Below, one piece after another: positions 16,183-25,551 of a stretch of DNA of 64,000 bases. Below the pieces are notes generated by a model. That model was given only the letters and a program-made list of their open reading frames with translations. It made no database searches and was not told the origin of the DNA. Location: NCBI RefSeq assembly GCF_019331725.1, contig NZ_JAHBBF010000001.1:62001-126000 (forward strand). The letters are read 5' to 3'. This stretch comes from Bifidobacterium saguinibicoloris (GTDB lineage Bacteria; Actinomycetota; Actinomycetes; Actinomycetales; Bifidobacteriaceae). The translations under genes and the position numbers were made by a program. Numbering within the stretch: position 1 is the first letter of the stretch; the number at the start of each line of letters is the position of its first letter.

Positions 16183-17653
16183 CGTCGCCTCCCGTCACCG
16201 CCCGGTTCGCGGGCTGCTGTTTCGCGTCCATGTTGACGAGCCTGTCGAGCACGGCGGCCGCGTTCTGTTTGTTCTTGTCCGACATGAGGCGGGTGATGTC
16301 CGTGTCCGTGTAGCCGAGCTGTTCGAGGATGACGCGGCTGTTCGCGAGCCATGGGATGGCCTGCACCTGCTTCAATACGGCGTCGGCCATCGCGGCCTGC
16401 GAGGGGCGCTCCGGGTTGCGCCAGTTGACCTTCAGGTTGCGCAATGCCTCGTCGCCGGGGTCGGCGCCGTTGAGGACGGCCATGTCGCGCGCGGCCTTGC
16501 GCAGTTGGCCGCCGAACGCGTCGCACGTGTTCCTCGCCTCGATGACCAGCTCCGTCTCCGAGGCGGCTATCGCGTCCGCGCTGGAGGGTCCGGAGTCGGT
16601 CATGACGCCCAATTGGGCCATGGGCACGCCGGTCGCGCCGCTGAACCTGCCGGCCAGGGCGCGCAGCATGTCGGAGTGGGGTTGCATGGTCATCTGCGAG
16701 AACTGGCCGACTGTGGGCAGTTGGCCGTTCTCGTCACGGCTGATGGTGAGCATCTTCGACAGCGACGCCTGCCAGCCGGTCAGGGTTTTGCCGTCCACTC
16801 CGGTGGGAGGGTCGGCGCCGAGCAGATAGCGTTGCGGGCTCGAATAGAACTCCGCGCTGACCTCCATGCGCAGCATGGTGCGCACGGCCGTGTCCGTCAG
16901 GCTCATGACCTCCCGGTTGATGCGGGAGCGTCCGAACGGCCGGTGCAGGTCCTGATGGTAGGGCAGCACGTACACGGGCACATGGTCCATGTGCGTCTCC
17001 TGCGGCTCGTCGGCCACGTATCGGCCGTCGGGGAGCCGGTGGACGCTGACCGTGAAGCCGGGCTCATAGAGCATGAGCTCGGAGGGGACGATGGCGTTCA
17101 TGCCGGCGAACGATTCGCGGTCGATGTCGATGATGGTCATCGTGGCCGTCAACCCGTGGCGCGCCCAGCTCCACAGACCGGTCGCGTACAGTGCGGAATG
17201 GAACGACACCGCGACCGGCGAGTCCACGCCGTCCTGTGGCGTCGAGGAGCGGACCGAAAGGAACGAGCACGAGTGGGTCAAGCCTGAGCGCACCGCCTGC
17301 GGCAGCATGCCGGCGAAGTCGTTCGCCCGCAGGATTGAATCCAACCCGAGCGGGTCGACGTCGTCGCCGGTGGTGACGAAACCGTCGAAGCGGACGCGGT
17401 TGGCGAGCACGTCCACGGCCTTGGCGGGCCATCCGACGACCTCGGCGAGTTTCGCGCTTTCCATGCTGTCGGGTACGGCGATGCCGAGGTTCTTGACACG
17501 GTTGCGCCCGTCGTAGTAGGTCGAGCGCAGCTGGTTGCGGTCGACCTTCCGCGACCATTGGAGGACCATGGACGCCCAATCATCCCGGAACTCCGGCGGA
17601 AGGCCGTCCACGCCGGCCATCGCCTGCCACAGCTGGGGGACTGGTTCGCTCAT
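16091..17653 (-). CDS. phage portal protein (SPP1 gp6-like)
   Basis: 520 residues. Forms the dodecameric ring through which DNA enters the capsid. Typical stretches are VDRNQLRSTYYDGRNRVKNL, GWPAKAVDVLANRVRFDGFV, PFGRSRINREVMSLTDTAVR, LAGRFSGATGVPMAQLGVMT and SSADAIAASETELVIEARNT. The C-terminus is Gly/Ala/Gln-rich. The ATG overlaps the terminase stop (ATGA), so they are coupled. It appears intact, unlike the terminase before it. Confidence 0.9.
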   Translation of the reverse strand: MSEPVPQLWQAMAGVDGLPPEFRDDWASMVLQWSRKVDRNQLRSTYYDGRNRVKNLGIAVPDSMESAKLAEVVGWPAKAVDVLANRVRFDGFVTTGDDVDPLGLDSILRANDFAGMLPQAVRSGLTHSCSFLSVRSSTPQDGVDSPVAVSFHSALYATGLWSWARHGLTATMTIIDIDRESFAGMNAIVPSELMLYEPGFTVSVHRLPDGRYVADEPQETHMDHVPVYVLPYHQDLHRPFGRSRINREVMSLTDTAVRTMLRMEVSAEFYSSPQRYLLGADPPTGVDGKTLTGWQASLSKMLTISRDENGQLPTVGQFSQMTMQPHSDMLRALAGRFSGATGVPMAQLGVMTDSGPSSADAIAASETELVIEARNTCDAFGGQLRKAARDMAVLNGADPGDEALRNLKVNWRNPERPSQAAMADAVLKQVQAIPWLANSRVILEQLGYTDTDITRLMSDKNKQNAAAVLDRLVNMDAKQQPANRAVTGGDDGGQQQPDTAASGRGTAGQGAAVGGGAGAA

Positions 17654-18774
17654 AGTGCCACCGCCTTCGGTCTGCGTCCGGGATGTCGTTTGCTGGTGTA
17701 TGCGCCGTGCAGGGCGAGCGTGGCGGCCTGCAGGGGGCTGATGTCGATGTCCGCGCCCTTCTTGTTCCATGCCATCGCGCCGTTGGGGCCCAGGGGGCGG
17801 AGGGTCGCGTTCAGGGCGGCCGTGTTCAGTTGGGGCTGCCGGTCGGCGGACAGGTGCTGGAGGGTGCCGGCGTGGATCATGTCGAGCGTCCTTCCGGTGG
17901 CGGCGCCGAGGTCGCGCGTCTGCGTGACCGTGACGCGGACATGCCGTTTCTCGAGGTCGGGGACGAGGCTCATGGCCGGCGACTGCGCGTCCACCACGAC
18001 CGCGCAGGTCTTCGGCCAGCGTCCGGCGAGCCAGTCGACGGCCCATGCGACGCCCTCGCGGCGCGCGTCCCGGTATTCCTGCAGGTTCACGAACGCGGTA
18101 TCGTCCCCGTGCCTGACGGCGGCGGCGACGGCCAGCGCCGACCTGTCCGGGGGCATGTCCAGCCCGTAGGCGACGCGCCCCTCCAAATCGGGGACGTCGA
18201 CGGCGCCGGCCGCCCACTGCTTCGGGTCGATGGCGCTCAGGGTGGTGTCCTCGTCCCAGATGCCCAACGCCTCGCGGCGGAAGTTGTCCACGCCGCCCAA
18301 CGATTGGCGCATGCGCTGGATGGCCTTCGCGCTGGTGCGCTTCGGATACGAGGGGTTCGCCTTCGCCCACTGGGCGTGGTCGTCGGGGTCGGCGTCGCGG
18401 TCGGCGCTGAACTCGACGTACAGCATGCCGTCGGTCTTGGCGAGCCCGTCGGCGCGCTTCTGGGCGAATTGTTCGGACGGGTCGCCCGGCTGCGGGGGAG
18501 TGCCCATCATCACGAGCAGCGGGTTCGGCGACACGTTCATGGCGGGCACCATGTCGTTCAACGCCTTCACCGTCAGGATCTGCGCCTCGTCGAAGATTTC
18601 CATGTCGACCGCGTCGAAGCCGCGGCCGAAGCCCTGCTCGCGCGCGCCGAACATGATACGCGAACCGTTGCGGAACGCGATCTCCTGCTGGCCGTTCGCA
18701 CGGCGGACATGGTCCACGTACCGGGCCATCATTTTGTCGCGGGCGAAACCGCACATCGTCTGGAACGTCTCGCA
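17650..18774 (-). pseudogene. phage terminase large subunit, 5'-truncated
   Basis: The readable homology begins ACETFQTMCGFARDKMMARY and continues RNGSRIMFGAREQGFGRGFD, then MEIFDEAQILT (Walker B and catalytic Glu), LLVMMGTPPQPGD (motif III) and the nuclease part with YGLDMPPDRSALAVAA and KTCAVVVDAQS. The N-terminal ATPase segment with Walker A is missing. Near 18775 the sequence switches to an unrelated plus-strand gene. The 3' end overlaps the portal gene. The motor would not work. Confidence 0.8.
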
Positions 18775-18779
18775 CGCAG

Positions 18780-19001
18780 GTGAACCGCACCTACGTCGCC
18801 GACCGGCTGCTCGACAAGCTCGCCGAATCCGAGAAGAAGGGCACCCCGAAGCAGCTGAGCCGTGAATGCGCCAAGGCCGGCATCCGCTTGCCCGTCGCGA
18901 CCATCCGCACATGGATCCACCAGAAACGCCTCACGCCCGACCAACACGGCCATGTCACGCTCAGCGGCATCGTGCCGTTGCTGCGTCGAAGAGCCGGCTG
19001 A
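18780..19001 (+). CDS. HTH-like phage protein or 3' fragment
   Basis: 73 residues from GTG 18780: NRTYVADRLLDKLAESEKKG, then TPKQLSRECAKAGIRLPVAT and IRTWIHQKRLTPDQHGHV. The second half resembles a helix-turn-helix where the peptide after IRTWI recognises DNA. The frame is open upstream up to the junction with the truncated terminase, with no good ribosome site, so it may be the 3' end of a longer gene. A terminator follows its stop. Function unknown. Confidence 0.45.
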   Translation: MNRTYVADRLLDKLAESEKKGTPKQLSRECAKAGIRLPVATIRTWIHQKRLTPDQHGHVTLSGIVPLLRRRAG

Positions 19002-19010
19002 AACGACGAG

Positions 19011-19055
19011 ACGGCCCCGTTCTCCACGATGGGAGAGCGGGGCCGTGGCGTTTTT
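19011..19055 (+). terminator. rho-independent terminator
   Basis: A 14-bp stem with one mismatch (19011-19024 with 19033-19046) is followed by GTGGCGTTTTT. It is placed 9 bases after the plus-strand HTH-like gene and faces the tautomerase gene end. Confidence 0.8.
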
Positions 19056-19065
19056 CGCGTGTCGG

Positions 19066-19482
19066 TCAGTCGCCGACCTCGGCGCTGATCTTGCCGGCGA
19101 TGTACCGGTATTCCTGCGTGAGGCCGCCGAAGCCCCATGAGTCGGGTCGTACGTCCTGCACCACGACGTAGCTGGCCTCGGACACTTCGCCGAGGATGGC
19201 CTTCATGCCGTCGAACGTGCACTGGACGAACAGGGCCTTGTCGTTCTTCGTGTTGGTGTCCTCGGTGATCTTGATCTCCACGTAGAACGTGGCCTCATGC
19301 CATTGTTCGGCGGACTCGCCGCCGACGAACCAGTGGGCGGGGTTTGCGAAGTCCACGTCCACGGACACCACGTCGCGCTGCTTGCCGAGCGTGTCTACAG
19401 CCAGATCGGTGAGCAGCTGCGCGACCCGTGCGGCCGTCTGCGATGATTCGTCGCCCGCGATGCGGGCCCTGATGTACGGCAT
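19066..19482 (-). CDS. tautomerase superfamily protein (4-oxalocrotonate tautomerase-like)
   Basis: 138 residues beginning MPYIRARIAG, with Pro directly after the start Met, as in tautomerases where it becomes the catalytic N-terminal proline. The first repeat includes TLGKQRDVVSVDVDFANPAH, and FYVEIKITEDTNTKNDKALF begins the second, so the length fits a fused two-domain subunit of this superfamily. AAGGAG lies before the ATG. Substrate unknown. It is the first chromosomal gene to the right of the prophage remnant. Confidence 0.75.
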   Translation of the reverse strand: MPYIRARIAGDESSQTAARVAQLLTDLAVDTLGKQRDVVSVDVDFANPAHWFVGGESAEQWHEATFYVEIKITEDTNTKNDKALFVQCTFDGMKAILGEVSEASYVVVQDVRPDSWGFGGLTQEYRYIAGKISAEVGD

Positions 19483-19725
19483 GACCGTCTCCTTCGGTAG
19501 GGGATATCATTCCCTGCGGATTATACGGAGCAGGTCGCGACGGTACCCCTCGACAAAAACCGCGTGAAGAAACCGTGAGGTAAGGTATGCGTCGGATAAA
19601 TGCAAGACGCGAAGCCCTTGAGCGACACGCCGGCAATATGAGGCGTGTCATGGGGGCATCGTGTCTGGTCGTGTCTGAAAATCGTGTCTGAGGCGGATAA
19701 AAAGAGGGAAGAAGAGAGAAACGAA

Positions 19726-19757
19726 AAAGCCCGGAATCGTTGAGATTCCGGGCTTTC
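19726..19757 (-). terminator. rho-independent terminator of tRNA-Pro
   Basis: An 11-bp or longer perfect stem with a 5-base loop, read on the minus strand, is followed by TTTTTC. It begins directly after the CCA end of tRNA-Pro. Confidence 0.85.
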
Positions 19758-19834
<77 letters not shown>

Positions 19835-20038
19835 ATGATCGCTGCGCCCCAACGCGCAACAATGGAATAATCTACCAGATGTATCGGGAAACGCAAATCG
19901 GCGTGTTTCGCATCTTGCCCATGCTCCGGATAGTGTGTCACATGCTTCTGCGCAGGTCGTCGTCCATCGGGTTTTCGTCTGCCGCCAACCGCGACATCGG
20001 CGGCAGACATGGAGCGGCATCCCTGCGTACCGGCATCG

Positions 20039-20428
20039 TCAAAGAACGACGGAGACCAGCAGGCACACCAACGTAATCGCCGGGAGCAGGAACTGTTTGA
20101 TCGCGGCGCCGCGTTTGTCCGGACTTCCGGTGAGCAGCACCAAAGCGGCAAGCGCCATGGATGCCGTTCCCGCGGCCATCAGCGTCGCGCCGACTGCATG
20201 TTGTCCGGTGAGGACGAGCGCCGCGCCGCCCAATGCCATGAGCCCGAGGAACAGGTTGTAGAAGCCTTGGTTGTAGGCCATCTCCTTTGTGGCTTGGGCT
20301 TCCTGGGGCGATCGGATGGAGAAGGTCTTCATCGTCTTCGGGTCGGTCCAGCGGAACGATTCCAGAATGAATATCAGGACATGAAGCAATCCCGCCAGAA
20401 TCGCGAACACACATGATGCCGTAAGCAT
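20039..20428 (-). CDS. DUF1304 family membrane protein
   Basis: 129 residues with four predicted membrane helices: LTASCVFAILAGLLHVLIFI at the start, then ESFRWTDPKTMKTF and the conserved ATKEMAYNQGFYNLFLGL loop, and two more helices to the C-terminus. This matches the DUF1304 family of small integral membrane proteins, whose role is not established. GAAGGGAAG precedes the chosen ATG at 20428. Confidence 0.85.
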   Translation of the reverse strand: MLTASCVFAILAGLLHVLIFILESFRWTDPKTMKTFSIRSPQEAQATKEMAYNQGFYNLFLGLMALGGAALVLTGQHAVGATLMAAGTASMALAALVLLTGSPDKRGAAIKQFLLPAITLVCLLVSVVL

Positions 20429-20549
20429 TCGTATCTTCCCTTCGATGCGCGGATGGACACTGTACGGTTGAGAGACTACCACCGGTGTCGGTTCCGGCGT
20501 CCATGCCGGTCTTCCGCGGATTGGGGAGTCCGCGTCTTAAATGGCTGCA

Positions 20550-21308
20550 TCAGTCGGCGAGACGTACGAGTTCGCTGGCTACCATGCAGAGGGTGTCGTC
20601 GGTCAGGATGCCGTCGACGGACCGCCGGTCGAACAGTTCATCCACCCATGCCCGATAGGCGGCATATCCTTCCTCGTCCGGCAGCGGACTGTGCGAGTGC
20701 GAGTCCATGTACGCACGCCATGTGTCACGTGTGTAGCGGATGGGATTAAGGAACGAGCGCACCGTGGGTTGGCGGAAGAATGCCGCTTTCGTGTCTTCGA
20801 AATGACGGATGCTTCCCGTGATGACGTCACCATGGCCGTCGCGTCGGTCGGCCCGCATCGCCGAGTCGAAGGAGGTGACGTTGTACAGCGAGACCAGCAG
20901 GTATCGTCCGTCGCGTGCGATGCGACGACATTCGGCGGCGAAGGTTTCGGGATCGAACCAGTGAAGCGCTTGCGCGACAACGACCACGTCCACGCTTCCG
21001 TCCAGCAGACCGGTGACGTCCGCCGTGCCGGCGACGACCGTCACGTCGGCGAGGCCGCGTGTGCGGGAGGTCAGTTCATGCCGCATGTCGGCATCCGGTT
21101 CGACGGCGTATACGGGCACGCCGAGTCCGGCCAGTGCGATGGTGAGTTTGCCCGTGCCGGCACCGATGTCCGCGATGGAGGGGACGTCGGCCTCCGGTTC
21201 GATCGTATGGCGGATCAGTTCCCCGACGTATCGGATTGCTTCGGCGGGATACCCCGGCCTGCCTTCCGCGTATGCCTGCGCCTTTCCTTGGAATCTCGTA
21301 TGCCCCAT
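20550..21308 (-). CDS. class I SAM-dependent methyltransferase
   Basis: About 252 residues. It begins MGHTRFQGKAQAYAEGRPGY, followed by SIADIGAGTGKLTIALAGLG (SAM-binding motif I), YAVEPDADMR (acidic motif II) and VDVVVVAQALHWFDPETFAA (motif post-I and IV). The ALHWFD motif is typical of small-molecule or quinone-type methyltransferases of the UbiE/Methyltransf_11 group. Substrate unknown. The start is uncertain: an ATG four codons upstream (21320) is equally possible. Confidence 0.8.
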   Translation of the reverse strand: MGHTRFQGKAQAYAEGRPGYPAEAIRYVGELIRHTIEPEADVPSIADIGAGTGKLTIALAGLGVPVYAVEPDADMRHELTSRTRGLADVTVVAGTADVTGLLDGSVDVVVVAQALHWFDPETFAAECRRIARDGRYLLVSLYNVTSFDSAMRADRRDGHGDVITGSIRHFEDTKAAFFRQPTVRSFLNPIRYTRDTWRAYMDSHSHSPLPDEEGYAAYRAWVDELFDRRSVDGILTDDTLCMVASELVRLAD

Positions 21309-21703
21309 GGCCCCCAGCATAGGCATCCCGGCTGTCGTTCCCGCAATGAAACAGTCGAGAGATGCCAAAACTGGAGCAACAATGCTCGACATGTTGTCGA
21401 TTTGATTCAACGATACAGAATGAACACCATGTTGAGCATCGCTGGCGTACGGCTTCGCGGAGGCGCCAAGCGTTCGAGACATCGGAATCGGCGTTCTTCG
21501 TGAGGACACATCGGCGGCCGGTGAACATCGATGCCTGAACGAGTCGTGTGGAGTCAGTGGGCAGCATCGACGGGCCATTCACCAACTTTTCACCCTGCAT
21601 GTACCTCGGTTGCGGGGTGTCCGTGGAATATCCGTTAGACTTGGCACCAGTCCGCAACGCAGGAACGCCGCCGCAACGGCCCGTCCCGAATGTAAGGAGC
21701 AGT

Positions 21704-23131
21704 ATGTCCGACGTGTTCGACCAGTCCGCCGCGAAGATGCGAGACCATGGCATGAGCGAGGTGGCCATCAGCCAGTTCAGGCGTCTGTATGACGTGTGGC
21801 GCAACGAGGAGGCCTCCAGCTGGATCCGCGAATCCGATGTGGAGCCGCTTACCGGAGTCCCGAGCTTCCATGACGTCTACAAGACCATCGACCACGACAA
21901 GGCCGTGAACGCGTTCGCCAAGACCGCGTTCCTCAAGCTTAACGGCGGTCTCGGCACGTCCATGGGCCTCGACTGCGCAAAGTCGCTGCTCCCGGTGCGA
22001 CGTCACAAGGCGAAGCAGATGCGCTTCATCGATATCATTCTCGGCCAGGTCATCACCGCGCGCACACGGCTCGGCGTGGACCTGCCGCTGACATTGATGA
22101 ACTCCTTCCGCACCTCGAAGGACACCATGAAGGTGCTCGCCCACAACCGGAAGTTCCATCAGGAGACCATTCCCACCGAGATCATCCAACACGTGGAGCC
22201 GAAGATCGACCTCGCCACGGGAGCGCCGGTCTCCTTCCCGGAGAACCCCGATCTGGAATGGTGCCCGCCCGGACACGGCGACCTGTTCTCCACCATCTGG
22301 GAATCCGGTCTGCTGGACAAGCTAGAGGAGAACGGTTTCGAATACCTGTTCATCTCCAACTCGGACAACCTCGGCGCGCGCCCCTCGCGCACGCTGGCGC
22401 AGCATTTCGAGAACACAGGCGCCCCGTTCATGGTGGAGGTCGCCACGCGTACGTACGCCGACCGCAAAGGCGGCCACATCGTGCGCGACGCGAAGAGCGG
22501 CCGTCTCATCCTGCGTGAGATGAGCCAGGTGCATCCCGACGACAAGGCCGATGCCCAGAACATCGACAAGCACCCGTATTTCAACACGAACTCCATCTGG
22601 GTGCGAGTCGACGCGTTGAAGGCGAAGCTCGCCGAGTATGACGGCGTGCTTCCGTTGCCTGTAATCCGCAACCACAAGACCGTGGACCCCACCGATCCGA
22701 AGTCCACGCCGGTGCTGCAGCTGGAGACCGCGATGGGCGCTGCAATCGCCCTGTTCGAAGGGGCCATCTGCGTGCAGGTGGACCGCATGCGGTTCCTGCC
22801 GGTCAAGACCACCGACGATTTGTTCATCATGCGGTCAGATCGCTTCCATCTGACGGACACCTATGAGATGGAGGACGGCAACTACATCTTCCCGAACGTG
22901 AACCTTGACCCCAGGTACTACAAGAACATCCACGACTTCGACGAACGCTTCCCCTACAGCGTCCCCTCGCTCGCGGCCGCCAATTCCGTGACCATCAACG
23001 GCGACTGGACATTCGGACGCGACGTCGTCATGTTCTCCGACGCGAAGCTCGAGGACGAGGGCGAACCGCGATATGTGCCGAACGGGGAATATGTGGGACC
23101 ACAGGGCGTCGAACCCGATAATTGGATCTGA
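21704..23131 (+). CDS. UTP--glucose-1-phosphate uridylyltransferase (eukaryotic-type UDPGP)
   Basis: 475 residues. Makes UDP-glucose from UTP and glucose-1-phosphate, needed for galactose use by the Leloir route and for cell-surface glycans. The family signature LNGGLGTSMGLDCAKSLLPV contains the nucleotide-binding Gly loop and the Lys. Further marks are RTSKDTMKVLAHNRKFHQET, PPGHGDLFSTIWESGLLDKL and YLFISNSDNLGA. It belongs to the UGP2-like (PF01704) type, not the short GalU type. AAGGAG precedes ATG 21704. Confidence 0.92.
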   Translation: MSDVFDQSAAKMRDHGMSEVAISQFRRLYDVWRNEEASSWIRESDVEPLTGVPSFHDVYKTIDHDKAVNAFAKTAFLKLNGGLGTSMGLDCAKSLLPVRRHKAKQMRFIDIILGQVITARTRLGVDLPLTLMNSFRTSKDTMKVLAHNRKFHQETIPTEIIQHVEPKIDLATGAPVSFPENPDLEWCPPGHGDLFSTIWESGLLDKLEENGFEYLFISNSDNLGARPSRTLAQHFENTGAPFMVEVATRTYADRKGGHIVRDAKSGRLILREMSQVHPDDKADAQNIDKHPYFNTNSIWVRVDALKAKLAEYDGVLPLPVIRNHKTVDPTDPKSTPVLQLETAMGAAIALFEGAICVQVDRMRFLPVKTTDDLFIMRSDRFHLTDTYEMEDGNYIFPNVNLDPRYYKNIHDFDERFPYSVPSLAAANSVTINGDWTFGRDVVMFSDAKLEDEGEPRYVPNGEYVGPQGVEPDNWI

Positions 23132-23254
23132 CACGCCACTCGGACGTTCATTTTTCGCAAAATGACGCCCGTTGCGGAAAAAACACCGTAATATAGATGG
23201 AGGCATGCGCTTCAGGGCGCACGTGTAACACACCTTAACGATACGTGAGGACTA

Positions 23255-25168
23255 ATGGCAGAAGGTAGCACCGGAAGGCGGCGGTTTTCGGACAAGTGGG
23301 GCAAGCATGAGCTCGATGTGCTGGCCGTGCTGTCATCCGCGTTCCCGCAGTGGCTCACCTCCCGTCAGATCGCACAACGGGTGAAGGCATACGCCGACTC
23401 CTACGGGGAATTGGCCGATCAGGCCGCCAAGGCCGCGTTCGCCAAGCAGTTCCAACGCGACCGCGCCAAGCTGGCCGCGATGGGTATCGCCATCGAATCG
23501 CGCCAACCCGAATACTCGTCCAAGTCCGAGGGACAGGACTTCGCCTCCTACCGTCTGCAGCTCGGCGACGAACCTCGCGTGCGTCTGCGTTTCGAGCCGG
23601 AGGACATGTCCGTCCTGGCCGCCGCGAACTATCTCGCCCGTTCCATGTCCATGTCGAGCGAACGTGAACAGAACGACGCGAACAGTCACGCCTCGCGTAC
23701 GGCGCCCCGCGTACCCCAGACGCCCATCCCGGGCTTGGGGTTGGATTCCATCGCCCCCGGTCTGGGAACACAGACCATTCCGGACGCCTTGGTGAAGGTC
23801 ATCGATTCCCGCCGGTTCGCCGCCACCATCGACGTGGATGGCGAACACATCAATGTGGCCTACACGGATTCCGATGATTTGGCCATGTACGTGCTGGAAC
23901 ATCCTGGTGCCTCCATCGTCAGTCCGCAGGAAGCCGCCGATGCGTTCCACCGGCGTCTTGTCGCCGCGGAGAACATCGCCTTGGCCGATAAGACGACCAT
24001 CGAACAGGCGTCGGCGTTGACGGCCGGGCAGACGGTCGGGGACGCTCCCGACCCGGATGAGACCGAATCAGGTAAGCAGCACGGCAAGAAGTCGTCGTTC
24101 CAGACCGGCAGCGAAGTGGACCGTCGCCTGCGCCTCATGCTCTTCCTGTCCGCCCACCTCGGCGAGGAGTTCTCCCTCGAGGAGCTCGCCGTGCGCTTCA
24201 TCGGCAAGACCCGCACCCCCGAGGAGCTGAAGAAGGCGGTGAACGTGATCCACAAGGACATCAACACGCTCACCACCGTGTCCGACGACGGCGAGATGGC
24301 GGGAAGCCAGTTCTTCGACATCGACTGGTCCCTGCTCGACGCCGAGGGCATCGTCTCGGCCACCAATTCGCTCGGACTGGAACGCCTCGCCGGCATTTCG
24401 CCCCAGTATCTGAGCATGCTCACCGCGTCGGTGAGCTATCTGGCCCATTCGCCGCTGCTGCCCGACGCCCAGCGGGAGCGTGCGGAAAACCTGTACCATC
24501 GTCTGCACCAGCACGTCAAGCCGGGCCAGACCCCATGGCTGAGCCTCACCGGGTACGAGCTCGAACCGCATAACTTCGGCATCGTCAAAAGGGCCATCAC
24601 GTCCAACTCCCTGCTTGACATGACCTATACGGACGGTGCCGGCAACAACCGTCGTCGTCTCGTCGCCCCTGTGAAGATTTACGTGGACGAAGGCGTGTAC
24701 TACGTGGCCGTCTGGACCGACGTGGCGGCGGCCGCGCCCGAGGACAAGCAGGACGTCGTCCTGAAGAACCCGGCCATTAACAAAGCCAACGGCAAACCGC
24801 GTACCTGGCAGGTGCTTCGTATCGCGCGCATCGAACAGGCGAAGCTCGTCGAACCCACCACCAGCCTCGACATCCCGGACATGCCGCTGAGCGAACTGCG
24901 CAAATGGAGCTTCGACAACGGCACCGCCGCGATGTTCATCACCGACGCCAAGGGCACCTCCTTCGTTGAGAACCTGCCCGGCGCCAGCGTGGAACCTTGC
25001 GGTCAGGGGGAGAAGATCAATCTCATCGTCTCCTCCGACTCCTGGTTCGTTGCCTTCTGCATCGCTCATGCGCGGCACATCAAGGCCGTGGCACCGGAGA
25101 CGCTACGCACCATGATCGTCGCGCGCGCGCAACGCGAGCTCAGCGTCGTGGGACGGAACGAGGACTGA
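23255..25168 (+). CDS. WYL-domain transcriptional regulator (PafB/PafC-like)
   Basis: 637 residues, about twice a single PafB or PafC. The N-terminus has a winged-helix part (ELDVLAVLSSAFPQWLTSRQ). A second helix-turn-helix-like segment occurs near residue 290 (RLMLFLSAHLGEEFSLEELA). The C-terminal third carries WYL-type features (LVAPVKIYVDEGVYYVAVWT and LVEPTTSLDIP). This suggests a fused PafB-PafC type regulator; in mycobacteria PafBC activates DNA-damage genes. GAGGAC precedes the ATG. It lies upstream of a small membrane protein and a helicase. Confidence 0.7.
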   Translation: MAEGSTGRRRFSDKWGKHELDVLAVLSSAFPQWLTSRQIAQRVKAYADSYGELADQAAKAAFAKQFQRDRAKLAAMGIAIESRQPEYSSKSEGQDFASYRLQLGDEPRVRLRFEPEDMSVLAAANYLARSMSMSSEREQNDANSHASRTAPRVPQTPIPGLGLDSIAPGLGTQTIPDALVKVIDSRRFAATIDVDGEHINVAYTDSDDLAMYVLEHPGASIVSPQEAADAFHRRLVAAENIALADKTTIEQASALTAGQTVGDAPDPDETESGKQHGKKSSFQTGSEVDRRLRLMLFLSAHLGEEFSLEELAVRFIGKTRTPEELKKAVNVIHKDINTLTTVSDDGEMAGSQFFDIDWSLLDAEGIVSATNSLGLERLAGISPQYLSMLTASVSYLAHSPLLPDAQRERAENLYHRLHQHVKPGQTPWLSLTGYELEPHNFGIVKRAITSNSLLDMTYTDGAGNNRRRLVAPVKIYVDEGVYYVAVWTDVAAAAPEDKQDVVLKNPAINKANGKPRTWQVLRIARIEQAKLVEPTTSLDIPDMPLSELRKWSFDNGTAAMFITDAKGTSFVENLPGASVEPCGQGEKINLIVSSDSWFVAFCIAHARHIKAVAPETLRTMIVARAQRELSVVGRNED

Positions 25169-25231
25169 CCCGCGGTCGTCCGGCGCTACGGACGAGCCGA
25201 CGGGATGCAATGGGAAAGGGGAGAGAACCTC

Positions 25232-25546
25232 ATGCCTTGGTGGATCTGGCTATTGTTGACCCTGTTCATGATCGCCATGATTGTTCTCGGACTGGTCTAT
25301 GCGTTCAGGCGTGCCGTCGCCGCGCTGCATACGGTGTCGGAGACGGGGAGCGCCATCGGCGAACGGTTCGCGGCCATGTCTGACATCGACGAAACGGAGG
25401 ATGAGGCCGAAGCTCCCATCTTCACGCTGCCGCTGCGTGAAGCCGCGGCGCGATACGAACGTGCGCACACCGCCGTCATCGAACGCCGACAGGCCAAACG
25501 CGAGCGGCATGTGCGCGCATGGAAGCGTTGGAGGAACGCGTTATAA
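25232..25546 (+). CDS. small membrane-anchored protein
   Basis: 104 residues. One N-terminal membrane helix (WWIWLLLTLFMIAMIVLGLV) is followed by a soluble, charged helical tail with REAAARYERAHTAVIERRQA and a basic end. AAGGGGAGAG lies before the chosen ATG. It sits between the WYL regulator and the helicase on the same strand. I do not recognise a family. Confidence 0.65.
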   Translation: MPWWIWLLLTLFMIAMIVLGLVYAFRRAVAALHTVSETGSAIGERFAAMSDIDETEDEAEAPIFTLPLREAAARYERAHTAVIERRQAKRERHVRAWKRWRNAL

Positions 25547-25551
25547 CAGGC

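Noticed and set aside
15321-16526. Long Arg/Pro/Ala-rich open frames opposite or alongside real genes (also near 351-1088, 2977-4089, 26568-27212)
   Set aside because: Composition is typical of shadow frames in GC-rich DNA, and the true genes there have clear family motifs.
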